Positions 1 through 10,595 of a stretch of DNA of 50,255 nucleotides are shown here, in pieces; the first letter of the stretch is position 1, and each line of letters begins with the position of its first letter. Source of the DNA: Priapulus caudatus (Eukaryota; Priapulida; Priapulimorpha; Priapulimorphida; Priapulidae). The stretch spans positions 249,678-299,932 of the forward strand of contig NW_014577387.1 in the NCBI RefSeq assembly GCF_000485595.1, read 5' to 3'. The notes beneath the pieces were generated by a model, which saw nothing but the letters and a program-made list of their open reading frames with translations, made no database searches and was not told where the DNA came from. A program made the position numbers and the translations under genes.

Positions 1-29
1 CCCCAAGGCTCTCAACAGCCACCCACCTT

Positions 30-310
30 CTCACTGATGCTCAGCTCCCTTCTCCCTCTCCTTCTCTCTCGTCTCCTGTTATTCCCTCTCCTCCCCAAGG
101 CTCTCAACACGAACAGCCACCTTCTTTCTCAATTATGCTCTGCTCCCCTCCCCTTCTCTATCTCCTCCTCTCTCGTCTCCTGTTATTCCCTCTCCTTTCC
201 TTCCCCCTTTTCTCTTCCCTCCTTCCCTCTTCGCGCCTCCCCTTTCCTGCCCTTTCCTCCTCCTCATTTCTTCCTCTCTCCACTTCTCTACTCTCCTGCC
301 TTCACCTCCC
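30..310. repeat. CT-rich low-complexity tract (copy A)
   Basis: The tract is pyrimidine-rich DNA with the words CTCTC, TTCCC and CTCCT repeated irregularly. The same tract recurs at 10099-10375 in copy B. Open frames across it are Leu/Ser/Pro-rich on one strand and are low-complexity artefacts. Confidence 0.85.
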
Positions 311-439
311 CTACCTGGTACGATTCCCTTGATAGCCAGCCATCACTTAAGGTGTGCGCAGAACGCGGGGTAGAATGCTGATTGTGTGATCGGTGAGCGG
401 CGGGGCGTAGCTGACAGTGGCGCCATCTGTGTTCACAGG

Positions 440-547
440 GTTGGGAGGGCCGACGGGGAGCAGACGAGCGGCCGCACGCGACGCAGACGCACGGCAAACC
501 CAGCCGACGTGTCCACCACGCCCAGCAAGCGCTCCCGCAGGCATTGA
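440..547 (+). CDS. Candidate small Arg-rich terminal exon, copy A (unrecognised)
   Basis: After a plausible acceptor (TGTGTTCACAG at 428-438) comes a 35-codon open frame ending in TGA at 545-547. It holds a basic run RTRRRRTA and ends STTPSKRSRRH. The copy at 10488-10595 keeps exactly the same length, frame and stop despite several local indels nearby, which is the only reason to list it. No family is recognised and no upstream exon is in view. It could equally be chance coding potential in a CpG-rich stretch. Confidence 0.25.
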   Translation, partial: VGRADGEQTSGRTRRRRTANPADVSTTPSKRSRRH

Positions 548-922
548 CCGCCAGGGGGCGACACAACGCCGGCGCCACCCGGGGAGCAGGCGACACGACA
601 TCCGCCCTGCCTGCGGACGCGACCGGCGTCGGGCGAGAACCAAGTGAACGTTGCTGATCTTGCGCTTCACCTTGGACATCGGTCAAGGACATTCCGCACT
701 GTAAATAGTAGCCGCTGTGATATCGCACAGGGAGAGAGAAGGCCAGGACTGACGCTATACCGTACGGTCTCAGGATTTATAGATATTAGTCAAGTTGCTT
801 AGCAGTAGTAACGAGCAAATGCATGTCGGGTCCCGCAGCGACGCTCTGGTGGATAGAGGTGTCCGATTCGATGACCAAGTAGCAGTCCGTGTCTGACCTC
901 TGACTGACCGCCTGACCAGTGC

Positions 923-925
923 AGG

Positions 926-998
<73 letters not shown>

Positions 999-1003
999 GC
1001 TGC
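923..1003. repeat. CTG trinucleotide run (copy A)
   Basis: About 26 CTG units with one CTA interruption. It encodes polyleucine, or polyserine/alanine on the reverse, only by composition. Copy B has the equivalent run with more interruptions. Confidence 0.9.
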
Positions 1004-1791
1004 CTCGTGTGGCGTTTATCATTTCGAATGCACTGGGCTGTAGCTATGTCTGCTGTCTAGCTATGCTAACGTATGCGTGTGGGTATTGCAGGGAAAGTTT
1101 AGGGAGAAGCACGCGTCGTATGTCGTTCAGCGAGTCTTCGACTCGTAATTAACGATGCTAATTAACGATGCGCATGTAATAATGGTACCAGATTCAGACG
1201 CTTAGGCTAGGAATGAAATATCGCTGATAACTGATGTTAAGCGTTAAGTCGCTCGCGTCGTGTGTTGAGGGGTTGCGGTTGACAGTGCATGCGGTCACCG
1301 CCACGCTGGTCCTACTTCTGGAGCGCTGACACCTGCATCTAACCCATGTCAATAAACAACAAACACAATAACCACAATATTCAATCAACAACGCCAAGAC
1401 GATCGAGTATGTGGACAGCCGGTAGTGTCACTGTGTGCGAGTCACACCTATGTGTGTGCCTGTCAGACGGTTTAGGTTGTAGTAGTAGCCTTCCACGTTC
1501 CCACCTAGCTGCAGGTATGGTGTGAACTAACGTATTGCAGTGAAGACTATAGGTGAAAGTGGTGATCATAATACATCAATTTTGCCTACCAGAATTTAAC
1601 TGGTTTCTATAAGACAAGTAGCAGTGGTCTTGTTGTCAACTCAATATACAATACACACTGTCTGAGGCGTTATCATGCCTACCTTCATTTAATCTCAGGA
1701 AACTTTGTTCGAAATTCTAAACATCTTACTAAGGAGTGACGGCAAACATCGTTCATCTACGGTCACTCACGCACGCGTCGTGTCCTTGCAG

Positions 1792-1933
1792 GAACCGTGA
1801 GGGCAGCTTCCGACGACTCATTGAGGCAGGTGGCGGCACCGTCGTCACCGCGAGGGCGCCACTGTCCAGCGTCGCCGGCGTCACACACGCCTTCATCGAT
1901 CTAAGCAAGTACGAGCAGCCGCCGCTGCAGCAG
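1792..1933 (+). CDS. BRCT-domain protein exon (SLF1-like), part 1
   Basis: The exon has an acceptor GTCCTTGCAG before 1792 and a donor GTGACA at 1934. It reads in one frame as NREGSFRRLIEAGGG...VTHAFIDLSKYEQPPLQQ and ends in phase 0. The pattern of an amphipathic helix with LIEAGGG, a beta strand TVV, then GVTHAFID is that of the first half of a BRCT domain, a phosphopeptide- or DNA-damage-protein-binding fold. The spacing and residues resemble the second BRCT of SLF1/ANKRD32, which recruits SMC5/6 to damaged chromatin. TopBP1/PAXIP1-type BRCTs are alternatives. This exon lies in a single-copy segment inside repeat copy A and has no counterpart in copies B or C. The rest of the gene is not visible upstream. 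Confidence 0.6.
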
Positions 1934-1993
1934 GTGACATTTTTTTCCCAAATTGCTAAAAATTGTAAATTAACCATTTAAATGTGTGCATTT

Positions 1994-2294
1994 GGGCGCG
2001 TTTGTTTGGGACGAATTCGTTGGATCGCGATCATATGATCCTGATCCGACCAAACAATCGCAAACTCACTTTCACCATTTCACCTTTCGCTGTGACCTAT
2101 CACGGGATGGTTCATAACAAAGAACAAGCTGTGATTGGCTGAGGCGCAGGTAGCTATATTGGATCCCGTTCGAATCAACCTCGCTAGCAGGGTCGTTTTT
2201 GGTAGATCGAGATCCGTGGATCTGACCAAACAAACAGTCAGATCAACGAATCCATTGGATTGAGATCCGTGGATTCGACAAAACAAACGCGCCC
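1994..2294. mobile_element. MITE with 14-bp perfect terminal inverted repeats
   Basis: The termini are GGGCGCGTTTGTTT and AAACAAACGCGCCC, exact reverse complements, flanked by TTT on both sides (1991-1993 and 2295-2297). The 301-bp interior has no open frame of note but contains repeated GATCCGTGGATC-type words. A diverged relative lies at 31976-32275. The GGGCG...GTTTG terminus with a 3-bp duplication suggests a PIF/Harbinger-derived non-autonomous element (inference). It sits in the intron between the two BRCT exons. Confidence 0.75.
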
Positions 2295-2538
2295 TTTGTC
2301 ACGCATGCAAGCTTTCGCGACTAGGCTGACTTGTCGATGAATGTTAGAAATGGGGGTCGAACGACGTGGACACGTGTGATTTAACCCCCCGCGGGAATGA
2401 CGATGCGACGAACATTAACATTAGACTCTTGTGTAGCGAACTGCAATCGCGATCGCAGCGCTTCAGTCGCCACTTAGATTGGCTCATCGACGAAGCGGCA
2501 ACCAGGCTGTTCACTTGTCTCTTTTATCTCGCCACCAG

Positions 2539-2678
2539 AGGGACCTGGAGCTGCTGGTGGGCAGCGGGGTGAGGTGTCTGCGGCCGGACTACCTGCCCGC
2601 GTACCTGTGCGACGACGAGCTGCCCGCGCCCGATGGCTTCCTGATTCCGGAGGCTGAGAAGATACTCGCTGACAGCAG
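2539..2678 (+). CDS. BRCT-domain protein exon (SLF1-like), part 2
   Basis: The acceptor CGCCACCAG ends at 2538 and the donor GTGAGA starts at 2679. The frame continues in phase 0 from the previous exon: RDLELLVGSGVRCLRPDYLP, then AYLCDDELPAPDGFLIPEAEKILADS, ending in phase 2. This supplies the rest of a BRCT fold (VRCLRPDYLPAYLCDDE corresponds to the helix carrying the usual W/Y-L position). Together the two exons give about 93 residues, the usual BRCT size. No following exon with a compatible phase is obvious before the repeat DNA resumes near 3115. Confidence 0.6.
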
Positions 2679-3126
2679 GTGAGAGCGGCGTAACGATGCG
2701 TCACCGTGACGACGGGTCGCCGTGACGACGCGTCGCTGCGACGATGCCTTGACGTTGATGCGGCGTCGATCTGTAGATTGGGTGTAGGTAGAAGGGAGAG
2801 GTTTTTACGCAGCTTCTGCTGTGCTGAAGGAACCCTTTCCACTGAGCACAGCTTCATGCTCCATTAACACCCATAGCTGTGCTAGCGGTTATAGCGCGTG
2901 CATTAGAGCGTTGATGGCGCAAACCATGCAGGGTTCGCTGATCGAACAACGTGTTCCAAACAACGGGTCGGTTCAATGTAAACACACAATTAACGAATTG
3001 GAAATTCGATCGCAGAAAACAGTGATTAGGGTTTAGTAGAGAGTTGGGCGTGTTAATAATTGATTGCTGTGAAATTATGATAGATCTTAATCATTGATCG
3101 ATGCGCTTGGCTCACCTCTCCTCCTT

Positions 3127-3167
3127 CCCAAGGCTCTCAACAGCCACCCACCTTCTCACTGATGCTC
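3127..3167 (+). repeat. 41-bp direct repeat of window positions 2-42
   Basis: The stretch is identical to 2-42 (starts CCCAAGGCTCTCAACAGCC). It marks the point where repeat copy A resumes after the single-copy BRCT segment, so it is either a recombination footprint or an assembly join. Confidence 0.8.
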
Positions 3168-3394
3168 CAACGCCTAAACGATGACTATGAGGAGAGCGGT
3201 AGTGTGCTGCGAGTCACACCTACGTGTGTGCCTGTCAGACGGTTTAGGTGATGAGTAGTAGCCTTCCACGTCCCAACCTAGCTGCAGGTATGATGGTGAA
3301 CTAACGTATTGCAGTGAAGACTATGCAGTAACTACATAGCCTGTCTCTACTACGTCTACGTCTGTCTAGCTGTAGCTTAACATCGACGCTATTG

Positions 3395-3628
3395 CTATTA
3401 TCAGCGGGTTAATAATGACAAATATGGCCAAATAATGGCAAAAACTATTTGTCCATTATTATCCCCTGATATTATCAGTTGTGATAATGGATGAGAGATT
3501 GGTCGTTATTCACCCATCTGATATTATCAGGAGTAAGATAATATAGGATCCTATAATAAGATAATATAGATCCTATAATAAGATAATATAGATCCTATAT
3601 TATCTTACTCCTGATATCTAATCACGCA
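3395..3628. repeat. Cluster of short foldback hairpins (copy A)
   Basis: Three imperfect hairpins lie end to end, each bounded by TATTATCAG and CTGATATTAT. Their interiors are different: TTAATAATGACAAAT with its complement, GTGATAATGG with GTTATTCACC, and GTAAGATAATATAGGATC with its complement. They belong to the ATCARGAG palindrome family described in the findings. The copy B equivalent is 11655-11870. Confidence 0.7.
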
Positions 3629-3689
3629 TTGCAGCGACATCACATAGCTACAGAGCTGCTCTCTACCAAAGCTCTATCTGTGGCCGCCT

Positions 3690-3880
3690 GCCTTCCTGCC
3701 TTCCTGCCTGCCTGCCTGCCCTCCCTGCCTCTCCTCCTGCGAGCCTGCCTGCCTGCCTCCTCCTGCCTCCCTGCCTCCCTGCCTGCCTGCCTTCCTGCCT
3801 CCCTACCTGCTTGCCTCCCTGCCCCCTGCCTCCCGCCTGCCTGCCTGCCTTGACTGCCTGCCCGCTCGCCACCTGCCCTC
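3690..3880. repeat. CCTG-rich tetranucleotide array (copy A)
   Basis: Irregular CCTG repeats with CCTT and CCTC interruptions. Copy B has the equivalent at 11925-12095. Alanine/cysteine/leucine-rich frames over it are spurious. Confidence 0.9.
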
Positions 3881-4673
3881 AAGGTTCTGCACCTAGTTAG
3901 AGTAAGGTTAGAGTAAATCCTGAGGCATCTATACCCAGGTTTCCTGACAAGTTCATAATGAGGTAAGCGCGCCATCTCGCGCGCGCGGAGGCCGGCCAGC
4001 TGCAGTCTGCACGCGAATCAAATCCATATAAATCCCTGTGTTGCTCATACAAACTCGCGACAAATAGTCTCGTATCGATTGTGCTCTACATTTTGCTTAA
4101 TTGTATAATAACTTGTTAATTACCTTTGAATAATTGCCACAATGCGCGCCTTCCCTCGGGACCTGCTAGACGTCTGGTTTGAACGAGAGCGTTAGAAGGT
4201 CGTCTAGAAATGTTCGGAGCGTAGTTAAGTGCAAACCTTTGCGCCAATAGCAATTATAGTGCATGATTATGTAATGAATGGCATGTCATATGTAGTCGCT
4301 TTTTAGTCAACGTATGTCCATTATGAGAGTAGTTTGGAAGGTATTTCTCAGCATATAAATATACATTGCGTTTCTAATCAAAAACGATATATGCGTCACT
4401 GTTTTTTTATCGATTTTTTTTATCTGATCCTATCTGTAGATCACGTGCAACTTATCAAGTCACAAAATAAACAGTGGAAATTCGTAATAACCCCATACGT
4501 CAACCATTTAATCAAAACAACTGTATTTCTGTTTATAGATCCCGTCTTTATATATCTCAGATATCTGTCTCCTCTCTCTCTCTCCTCTATATATTATATA
4601 TATAATATATATATATTCTTATCTATATATAGATAGATATATCTGTATATACTAACTATATATATATATATTA

Positions 4674-4717
4674 TTCAGGAGTTAATAAAGACAATTTTGT
4701 CTTTATTAACTCCTGAT
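4674..4717. repeat. Perfect hairpin, TCAGGAG type (copy A)
   Basis: Nineteen-base arms CAGGAGTTAATAAAGACAA (4676-4694) and its exact complement (4697-4715) flank a 2-base TT centre, followed by ATATTAT. The hairpin is conserved in copy B (12882-12930) and copy C (23932-23980) although flanking DNA has drifted. Confidence 0.85.
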
Positions 4718-4741
4718 ATTATATACATCTCAGCGGTTTTT

Positions 4742-4858
4742 GACTGGTACCCGTCCCCTTCTCACAGCTCGAGTTATATCGATGATATATCTCACGAGCT
4801 ACAAGACAAGCTCACAAGCCCTATATCGAGCTTGTGAGAAGGACGAGTACGAGTCAGT
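4742..4858. repeat. Long inverted repeat (copy A)
   Basis: The arm ACTGGTACCCGTCCC followed by TTCTCACAAGCTCGATATA recurs inverted about 60 bases later. Copy C (24003-24113) shows 34-base arms with one mismatch; copy B has it at 12950-13065. The arms in copies A and B have acquired indels. The spacer contains further copies of GAGCTCACAAG words. Confidence 0.75.
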
Positions 4859-5796
4859 CTACTCAGCGGTTACGATCAGACACATTGCAACTTATACAAG
4901 ACATATATCCTCTGCATATACTCACACTCGCGCCATCTATCGCAGAACTCGGCCTTTGAAGTGGATATGCTTAGAATATATGATTCTACCAAAATTTTCT
5001 ACATAAATAATATTTTGGCTAGCATTTAATCCCAGAAAATGCGGACTTTATACGCCGATCAACGGAAAGTAACCTGAGCACCTAACTAAAACTGACAATG
5101 ATTATCCTTTGGTCTTATTGATAGTCATTCCAAAAGCTGGGGTCTAATTGTAATTGAAGGCGCTTGAATTGAAAGTGGGTCGCGTTTTTGAATGATAAAG
5201 GATTCTCGGATAAAGACATCTTTCCTAATGTCACGCCAATGACGAGTGGAAGAAGTTGCTTTAGGGCCAGGCGTCTCCGTTGCAGAGCTTTTGGAATCAA
5301 GAGCTATATCGATTGGCCATAATGGAGCCCCTCCCAAACCAGGTGGGTAAATTTCTCTTGATTCTTTAATGTTTATGCATTTCTACATTGTTCCCCATTA
5401 ATAAAATAATTTGTTCCCTAAAATGTTATTGCGTCGTGTATCCACGATCCAGGAAATTATAAACACTGTTGTTCCCCATAATTGTCGCTTGACGCTGGGG
5501 TGAAAGGGACCTATAATTGTGGACCCTAATGGTCCCTACAGCACACTATGTTGAAATGCGACCCTGAAATACTTTCAAAGTTTATTGTAAACAGTCTCAG
5601 AAACTGAAAAATCACAAAGATGGAAAAACATAGTTTCCTCGTTCCCAAAATCTAATCAGCAGTTCCCTTGTTCCCAAAATAATTCATCAATATCCCCTGT
5701 TTCCAGAAAAGTGAATGTTCTGTTCTCCTTTCCCTAAAACCACTGGCAGGGGCTCATAATGGCTTGGTTTTATACCCGCGAACATAGGATATCCAA

Positions 5797-5930
5797 GAAG
5801 TTTCCAGAAAGTTCTTTGCACGATATTGAATGTACAGGAAGTTTCTAAAATGTTCCAGTGCGACCATATGAAAGTGAAGCGACAGTTCTATGCGCAGCTA
5901 AGAAATTTCAGGGAAGTTCTAGAAGTTCTA
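5797..5930. promoter_or_regulatory. Cluster of heat-shock-element-like motifs (copy A)
   Basis: Alternating GAA/TTC pentamers at HSE spacing: GAAgtTTCcaGAAagTTC at 5797-5814 (four units, perfect), GAAgtTTCtaAAAtgTTC at 5838-5855, and GAAatTTC plus GAAgTTCtaGAAgTTC near 5902-5925. A further TTCcaGAA...GAAtgTTC lies near 5702-5722. The inverted-pentamer pattern is the established HSF-binding consensus. No gene is seen directly downstream, so a promoter role is unproven. Equivalent clusters are in copies B and C. Confidence 0.45.
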
Positions 5931-7687
5931 ATTAATCCATTGTGTAATAATGAAAATCAATCTCTAGCGTCCTTACATGAGTCATGCGCTCACGTCCAAC
6001 ATTGTGCGGGGTCGAGAACACTTTGTATATGGCCTTCATAACAAAGTCCGTATCGCTTCGTTTGGCAGTAATTGAAATGTTCTCCTTCCGCGATCCCCTA
6101 CGACTCCAGTGACACGCAGACCGGATCTGATCTGCTTCGCCCAACCATTGGTGGGTCAAGAACTTGACTTTATAACAAACTCTCTACTGGCCACGTTAAG
6201 CACAGATAACTGTTTTGCCTACGATGACTCCAGTGACTCTGAGGTCAACGACACCTATCCCACCCGGCATGACAGTCTCGGGTCAAGTTACCCCTGTGGA
6301 TCACTTTTCAGCCGAAAGTACAACCGTGTTGGTCGTCTATAGCCGGACGACAACGGACGAACAGACAAACAACACCAGAAATATTAGTAAAGATAAGCTA
6401 TCCTACCTTTTAGCAAAGTTCGAAGAATTGGCGCTTGCTAATCCTTATCGAAATGTGATATGGCACGGTGCCACGCACCTCGCATCACTCTGGACATATA
6501 TTAATACATATAGCTACAGCCGCCAGCAGTGTTGAAAGACAGGCCCTGCTCACATAAAACATTCGCATAAGAGATACGAATTTGCCGACGCCACACCTAC
6601 TTCTAGTCGCCGTCCGGCTCTTAAGTCTCCTTGTGAGCCACTTGCACGAGAATAGCAGCGCCAAGACGCCCGCATCAAGAAAACACGTAGACATAATATA
6701 GGGTCACGCCGAAAGGTTGGGACCGCTCCGAGCTATAATATTGAGATCGCGATTCGCCAATACACGTGTTAATTGCCCCAAACCCGATGGCAGGGCCCCT
6801 ATGCATTAGAATGTATATCATGCTGAAAGCCGCAGTGTGTCTTCTAATTTAATTTAATTTATTAGTTATTTATTTTAAAGACGGCTAAATTCAGATGAAA
6901 AAGATATATCAACACGAAGCTGCAAGCCCTCCTCACCGGCAGTGCAATATATACTGAACAAACAGTACTTAATCTAAAATGCTACTAGCTTAAACAAGTG
7001 ATGAAGTGCACGTGCCACTAAGTGAAATATAGAGATTCGGGGTTTGCAATTGACTACCCACCTGCAGGCTACATGTCATCTCAATTTTAATCACGTAGAC
7101 GATTTCTCACAAATCACATGAAGCTCTTCGCGATGAGCGCAATGCCACCCATTATAAATGTCTCCAATCCCGCCACTCTATACATAATTAGAATAGCAGA
7201 GATTGGCCTCTAATGTATATAATATTATATGCGATAGCAGATCGACATTTGCGATGCGGATATATTTTACCCGTCCGTTTCAATCGCCACGCTGTGCGCG
7301 CTAACCGAATAACATTCCTTTGAGAGATGACGCACACAGACGGTGATTTCAGACCCTCGGAACCGCTTACAAGGAGATTTATTCGATCGACCAGTACATA
7401 AAAAGCGGGTCCATCCAAAATATCCCATCGCAAATCAGGCGTACGCATCCACAAAGGTGCTTGATAACTTATAACTCATAAAATCATATTATCAGTCGTC
7501 AAATTCCTATGAGACGAAGACGGAAAGAGAGACAAAAGTTTAACAAATAGACATTACGATAACATCATCAGTAGCATACGGAGCACAGCCGGATGCGCAG
7601 TTAGTTTTGCTCGGAAGGAAACTAGCCTACTGGTCTAGGTTCTCGCTGACCCATAACACATATATAAATATATTACATATATTACAT

Positions 7688-7785
7688 ATATGTGTGTGTG
7701 TGCGTGTGGCCTGGGTTGTCTGTGGTGTGCGTGCGTGCGTGCGGCGTGCGTGCGTGGTCGTCGAACCGTGTGTGCGCGCGCGATG
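7688..7785. repeat. TG/TGCG microsatellite (copy A)
   Basis: Alternating purine-pyrimidine TGTGTG and GCGTGCGTGC runs. The same array is at 15980-16075 (copy B) and 27047-27150 (copy C). Confidence 0.85.
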
Positions 7786-7929
7786 CAGCCACAACGCTCG
7801 TTACGATCGTACGTACGCTACGGTGCACTAGACGCGCACTTACAATTATATTATTAGCCTATAGACCTTACGTCCATGTATAAAACTCTCGCCGTCGTGT
7901 GAAGTGAGCTACCGTACACGAGTAGCAGC

Positions 7930-8175
7930 CAATGATATACATAATATACATGAATATCAAGAATTAATAACAAAAATTTTTATAAATTGTGTTATTAGAT
8001 ATTGATATATTATATATAAATATATAAATAATATATATCATTATTATAAATATAAATAATAAATAAATAATATAATATATATATATATATAATATAATAT
8101 TATAGTATATATACATATTATCCAAGAGCCGCGTATAAAGAAGCCTTCTTTATATCTCTCTTGATATTATGTTGT
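7930..8175. repeat. AT-rich zone with ATCAAGAG hairpins (copy A)
   Basis: TA/AAT-rich DNA bounded by a hairpin-like ATCAAGAATTAATAAC stretch on the left and GCGTATAAAGAAGCCTTCTT...TCTTGAT on the right. It corresponds to cleaner versions in copy C (27303-27515). Confidence 0.65.
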
Positions 8176-8992
8176 TTTCAGGGCAGAGCGCAGGTGGCGA
8201 GTTTTTAAAGACCAGGCTCTTGCGCGCAAATGATTCGTTATATAGATGCGAAATGGTAGAAGGCGCACTGAAGGATGGGTACGATTAGGTAGGTTGGGTT
8301 GCTTGGCGGTTAGGTACACTTCTGCTAGGTACGAATAATTTCATTAATCTTTCACTCGCCATCCACGATTTAAAAACTCAGCCCCGCAGCTGTGACGTGT
8401 ATTTCTAGCGCGGGCGCTGCGATCGTCACATGTATTGTCTCGTAGGCCCATCTTTGCCGGTATTTATGTTTTTCACTGCAGTTGCCGCTGAATACGTTAG
8501 TCGTATCACCGCTGCTGGGTCACTTGAGAAAGTGACAAAATCATAAACAGGTATACTCGCTTTGGCTTCAGGTGGATGCTACTTTTTGTCTGCTGAAGAC
8601 GCTGAACGATTATTGTCGAAAAGTATCAATCAACGAATCGGCCAAGTTGTTTACATTAGTCATACATTTGATACGCAAATTACAATGCATAGGATGACGC
8701 GCTTGAGTCTTGAGTCTTGGACACTTTATGCTAGTATATGACATATATGTCACATTAAGTATTAAGTATGCGAGTGTCCAGTGTTCTTGTTTCTCTGAAG
8801 CCCAGTTCAGTGTGTTAAATGATTGTGTTGATATTCTTCTGTGTTCATTATTTTCTTATATCTATCTTTCTTTTAATTTTGTCTTTGTTTTTTTTTTTTT
8901 TTTTTTCGTAACATGGTTACTACAGATATGCTACCCGAGAGGTTTTAGGCTGTTAGTATTATGTTTATTTTCTATATGATCGTGATGTTTAG

Positions 8993-9070
8993 AGGCTTAG
9001 AGTTAGCGGTTAGAGTTAGGAGTAGGCGTCTAGACTTAGGCGTTAAGGTTAGTTATAGGGTTAGGGTACA
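8993..9070 (+). repeat. Degenerate TTAGGG-like repeats (copy A)
   Basis: Runs of GTTAGAGTTAGG, GTTAGGGTTAGG and variants. In the equivalent position copy B has TTAGGGTTAGAGTTAGGG (17810-17862) and copy C has GTTAGAGTTAG runs (28335-28408). They are followed in each copy by GTACACTTCTG and, about 300 bp later, by a CCCTAA-rich inverted partner. Confidence 0.7.
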
Positions 9071-9719
9071 CTTCTGCTAGTACAAGTCTGGCTACACTTT
9101 GTGTATACATATATGTACCTCCAGGTAGCTATATCTGTAGTAGCCTGTCACTGACAAACGACCCCTGAGCGTCACTAATGTGTAAGTCGACCGGTGGGCA
9201 TATTCGATTTTACAGCCTAATAGTAATATAATAGTCTATACCGTACGTAATACTAATGAACTGAAGCGCGATCGCTTGTCGCTATCATACTACAGATAGG
9301 TACCGAGGTACAATATATCAGCGGCTTCTGCCCCGCCGTAGCGCGAAAGCCAATACTAGGGGTCCGGGACCAGACTTTAGTCTTACTACAGAAGTTTACC
9401 CAAACCCTAAAACCTAACCCTAAACATACCTCATATTAAACAGTCATTCACGATAAATTTCTAAACACTTGGACCTTCGGGTCCACCAAGCTCAGCCAAA
9501 ATTACTCGTACCAGCACTAAATTTTACTGGACCGAATACTATTTTACATTTTTGACAATAAAGAAACAAAAATCATGTAATATCATTTTGTATTTACTCA
9601 TACATATATACCTTTACAACACTGCTTATGCAAAACACTAACAGTAGATCAATTACCTATCAAAGATAACATCACATATACCTTCTACACACTACAAATA
9701 GAAGCCTGCCAATAGAACA

Positions 9720-10073
9720 ACAAAATCTTCAGTTATCGTCAGTGAGCATGTATCACATACATAACTCTCTACAACAGCGGCCTATGATAACAGTAAGGAT
9801 ACTTATCAAACATCTTATTCCACATACCTGCATACAAACTGCTTATGATAACCGCTAAGTAGATGATACTATATCAAACATTTGATCACCATTACCTGCT
9901 ACAAACTGCTATGATAAACATAAGCGATAACTTATCAAACATTATCACATACCTTTCTACAAACTGCCTATGATAACAGTCAAGGATATCTTAATCAAAC
10001 ACCTTATCAACATACCTTCTACAAACTCGCTGATAACAGTAAGGATTACTATCAAGACAGTTTATCAATACCT
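9720..10073 (+). repeat. 56-bp satellite array (copy A, cut by the gap)
   Basis: Tandem units reading CTTCTACAAACTGCTATGAT, then AACAGTAAGGATACTTATCA, then AACATTTATCACATAC, about 56 bp, with indel noise. The array runs into the N gap at 10074. The identical array in copy C continues at 29412. Confidence 0.85.
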
Positions 10074-10098
10074 NNNNNNNNNNNNNNNNNNNNNNNNN
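10074..10098. other. Assembly gap (25 N)
   Basis: A run of exactly 25 N. Its left edge stops in mid-satellite at the same base where copy C (29412) goes on, and its right edge begins in the CT-rich tract of copy B. Confidence 0.99.
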
Positions 10099-10487
10099 CT
10101 CAGCTCCCTTTCTCTCCTCTCTCCTCTCTCTCCTGTTATTCCCTCTCTCTCCAAGGCTCTCAACACGAACAGCCACCTTCTTTCTCATTATGCTCTGCCT
10201 GTCCCTCCCCTTCTCTATCTCCTCCTCTCTCGTCTCCTGTTATTCCCTCTCCTTCCTTCCCCCTTTTCTCTTCCTCCTTCCTCTTCGCGCCTCCCTTTCC
10301 TGCCTTTCCTCCTCTTCCTTTCTTCCTCTCTCCACTTCTCTACTCTCCTACCTTCACCTCCCTACCTGGTACGATTCCCTTGATAGCAGCCATCACTTAA
10401 GGTGTGCGCAGAACGCGGGGTAGAATGCTGTTGTGTGTATCGGTGGCGCCGGGGCATAGCTGACAGTGGCGCATCTGTGTTCACAGG

Positions 10488-10595
10488 GTTGGGAGGGCCG
10501 ACGGGGAGCAGACGAGCGGCCGCACGCGACGCAGACGCACGGCAAAACCCAGCGACGTGTCCACCACGCCCAGCAAGCGCTCCCGCAGGCATTGA
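10488..10595 (+). CDS. Candidate small Arg-rich terminal exon, copy B
   Basis: This is the counterpart of 440-547, with the same acceptor-like TGTGTTCACAG, 35 codons and a TGA at 10593-10595. Compensating indels change only the middle (TAKPSDV against TANPADV). Keeping the length in both noisy copies mildly favours real coding sequence, but recent duplication alone would also explain it. Confidence 0.25.
   Translation, partial: VGRADGEQTSGRTRRRRTAKPSDVSTTPSKRSRRH

Larger units (their letters stand above)
1..10073 (+). repeat. Long repeat unit, copy A (ends at the gap)
   Basis: This is the first of three same-strand copies of a long unit. It aligns to 10099 onward (copy B starts at the position equivalent to about 39) and, from 3890 on, to 23110 onward (copy C). 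Differences before about 8184 are mostly one-base indels and small substitutions. From about 8190 to 10073 it is essentially identical to 27535-29412. A segment at about 1564-3110, holding the BRCT exons, is absent from copy B; it is flanked by a duplicated stretch (1387-1560 resembles 3160-3330) and by a 41-bp direct repeat (2-42 and 3127-3167). Stretches such as 4880-5790, 5930-7680 and 8200-9760 show no recognisable protein, only short non-conserved open frames. Confidence 0.85.

Noticed and set aside
919-1022. Polyleucine/polyserine frames
   Set aside because: They arise only from the CTG run.
5115-5337. Open frames near 5115-5337 and equivalents at 13380 and 24490, considered as a decayed transposon protein
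   Set aside because: No frame is kept in all three copies and no catalytic motif is visible.
8710-8979. 89-codon frame repeated identically at 28056-28325
   Set aside because: It is identical because the DNA is an identical duplicate. It is Phe-rich through a poly-T tract, has no motif, and is disrupted in copy B (about 17545-17780).
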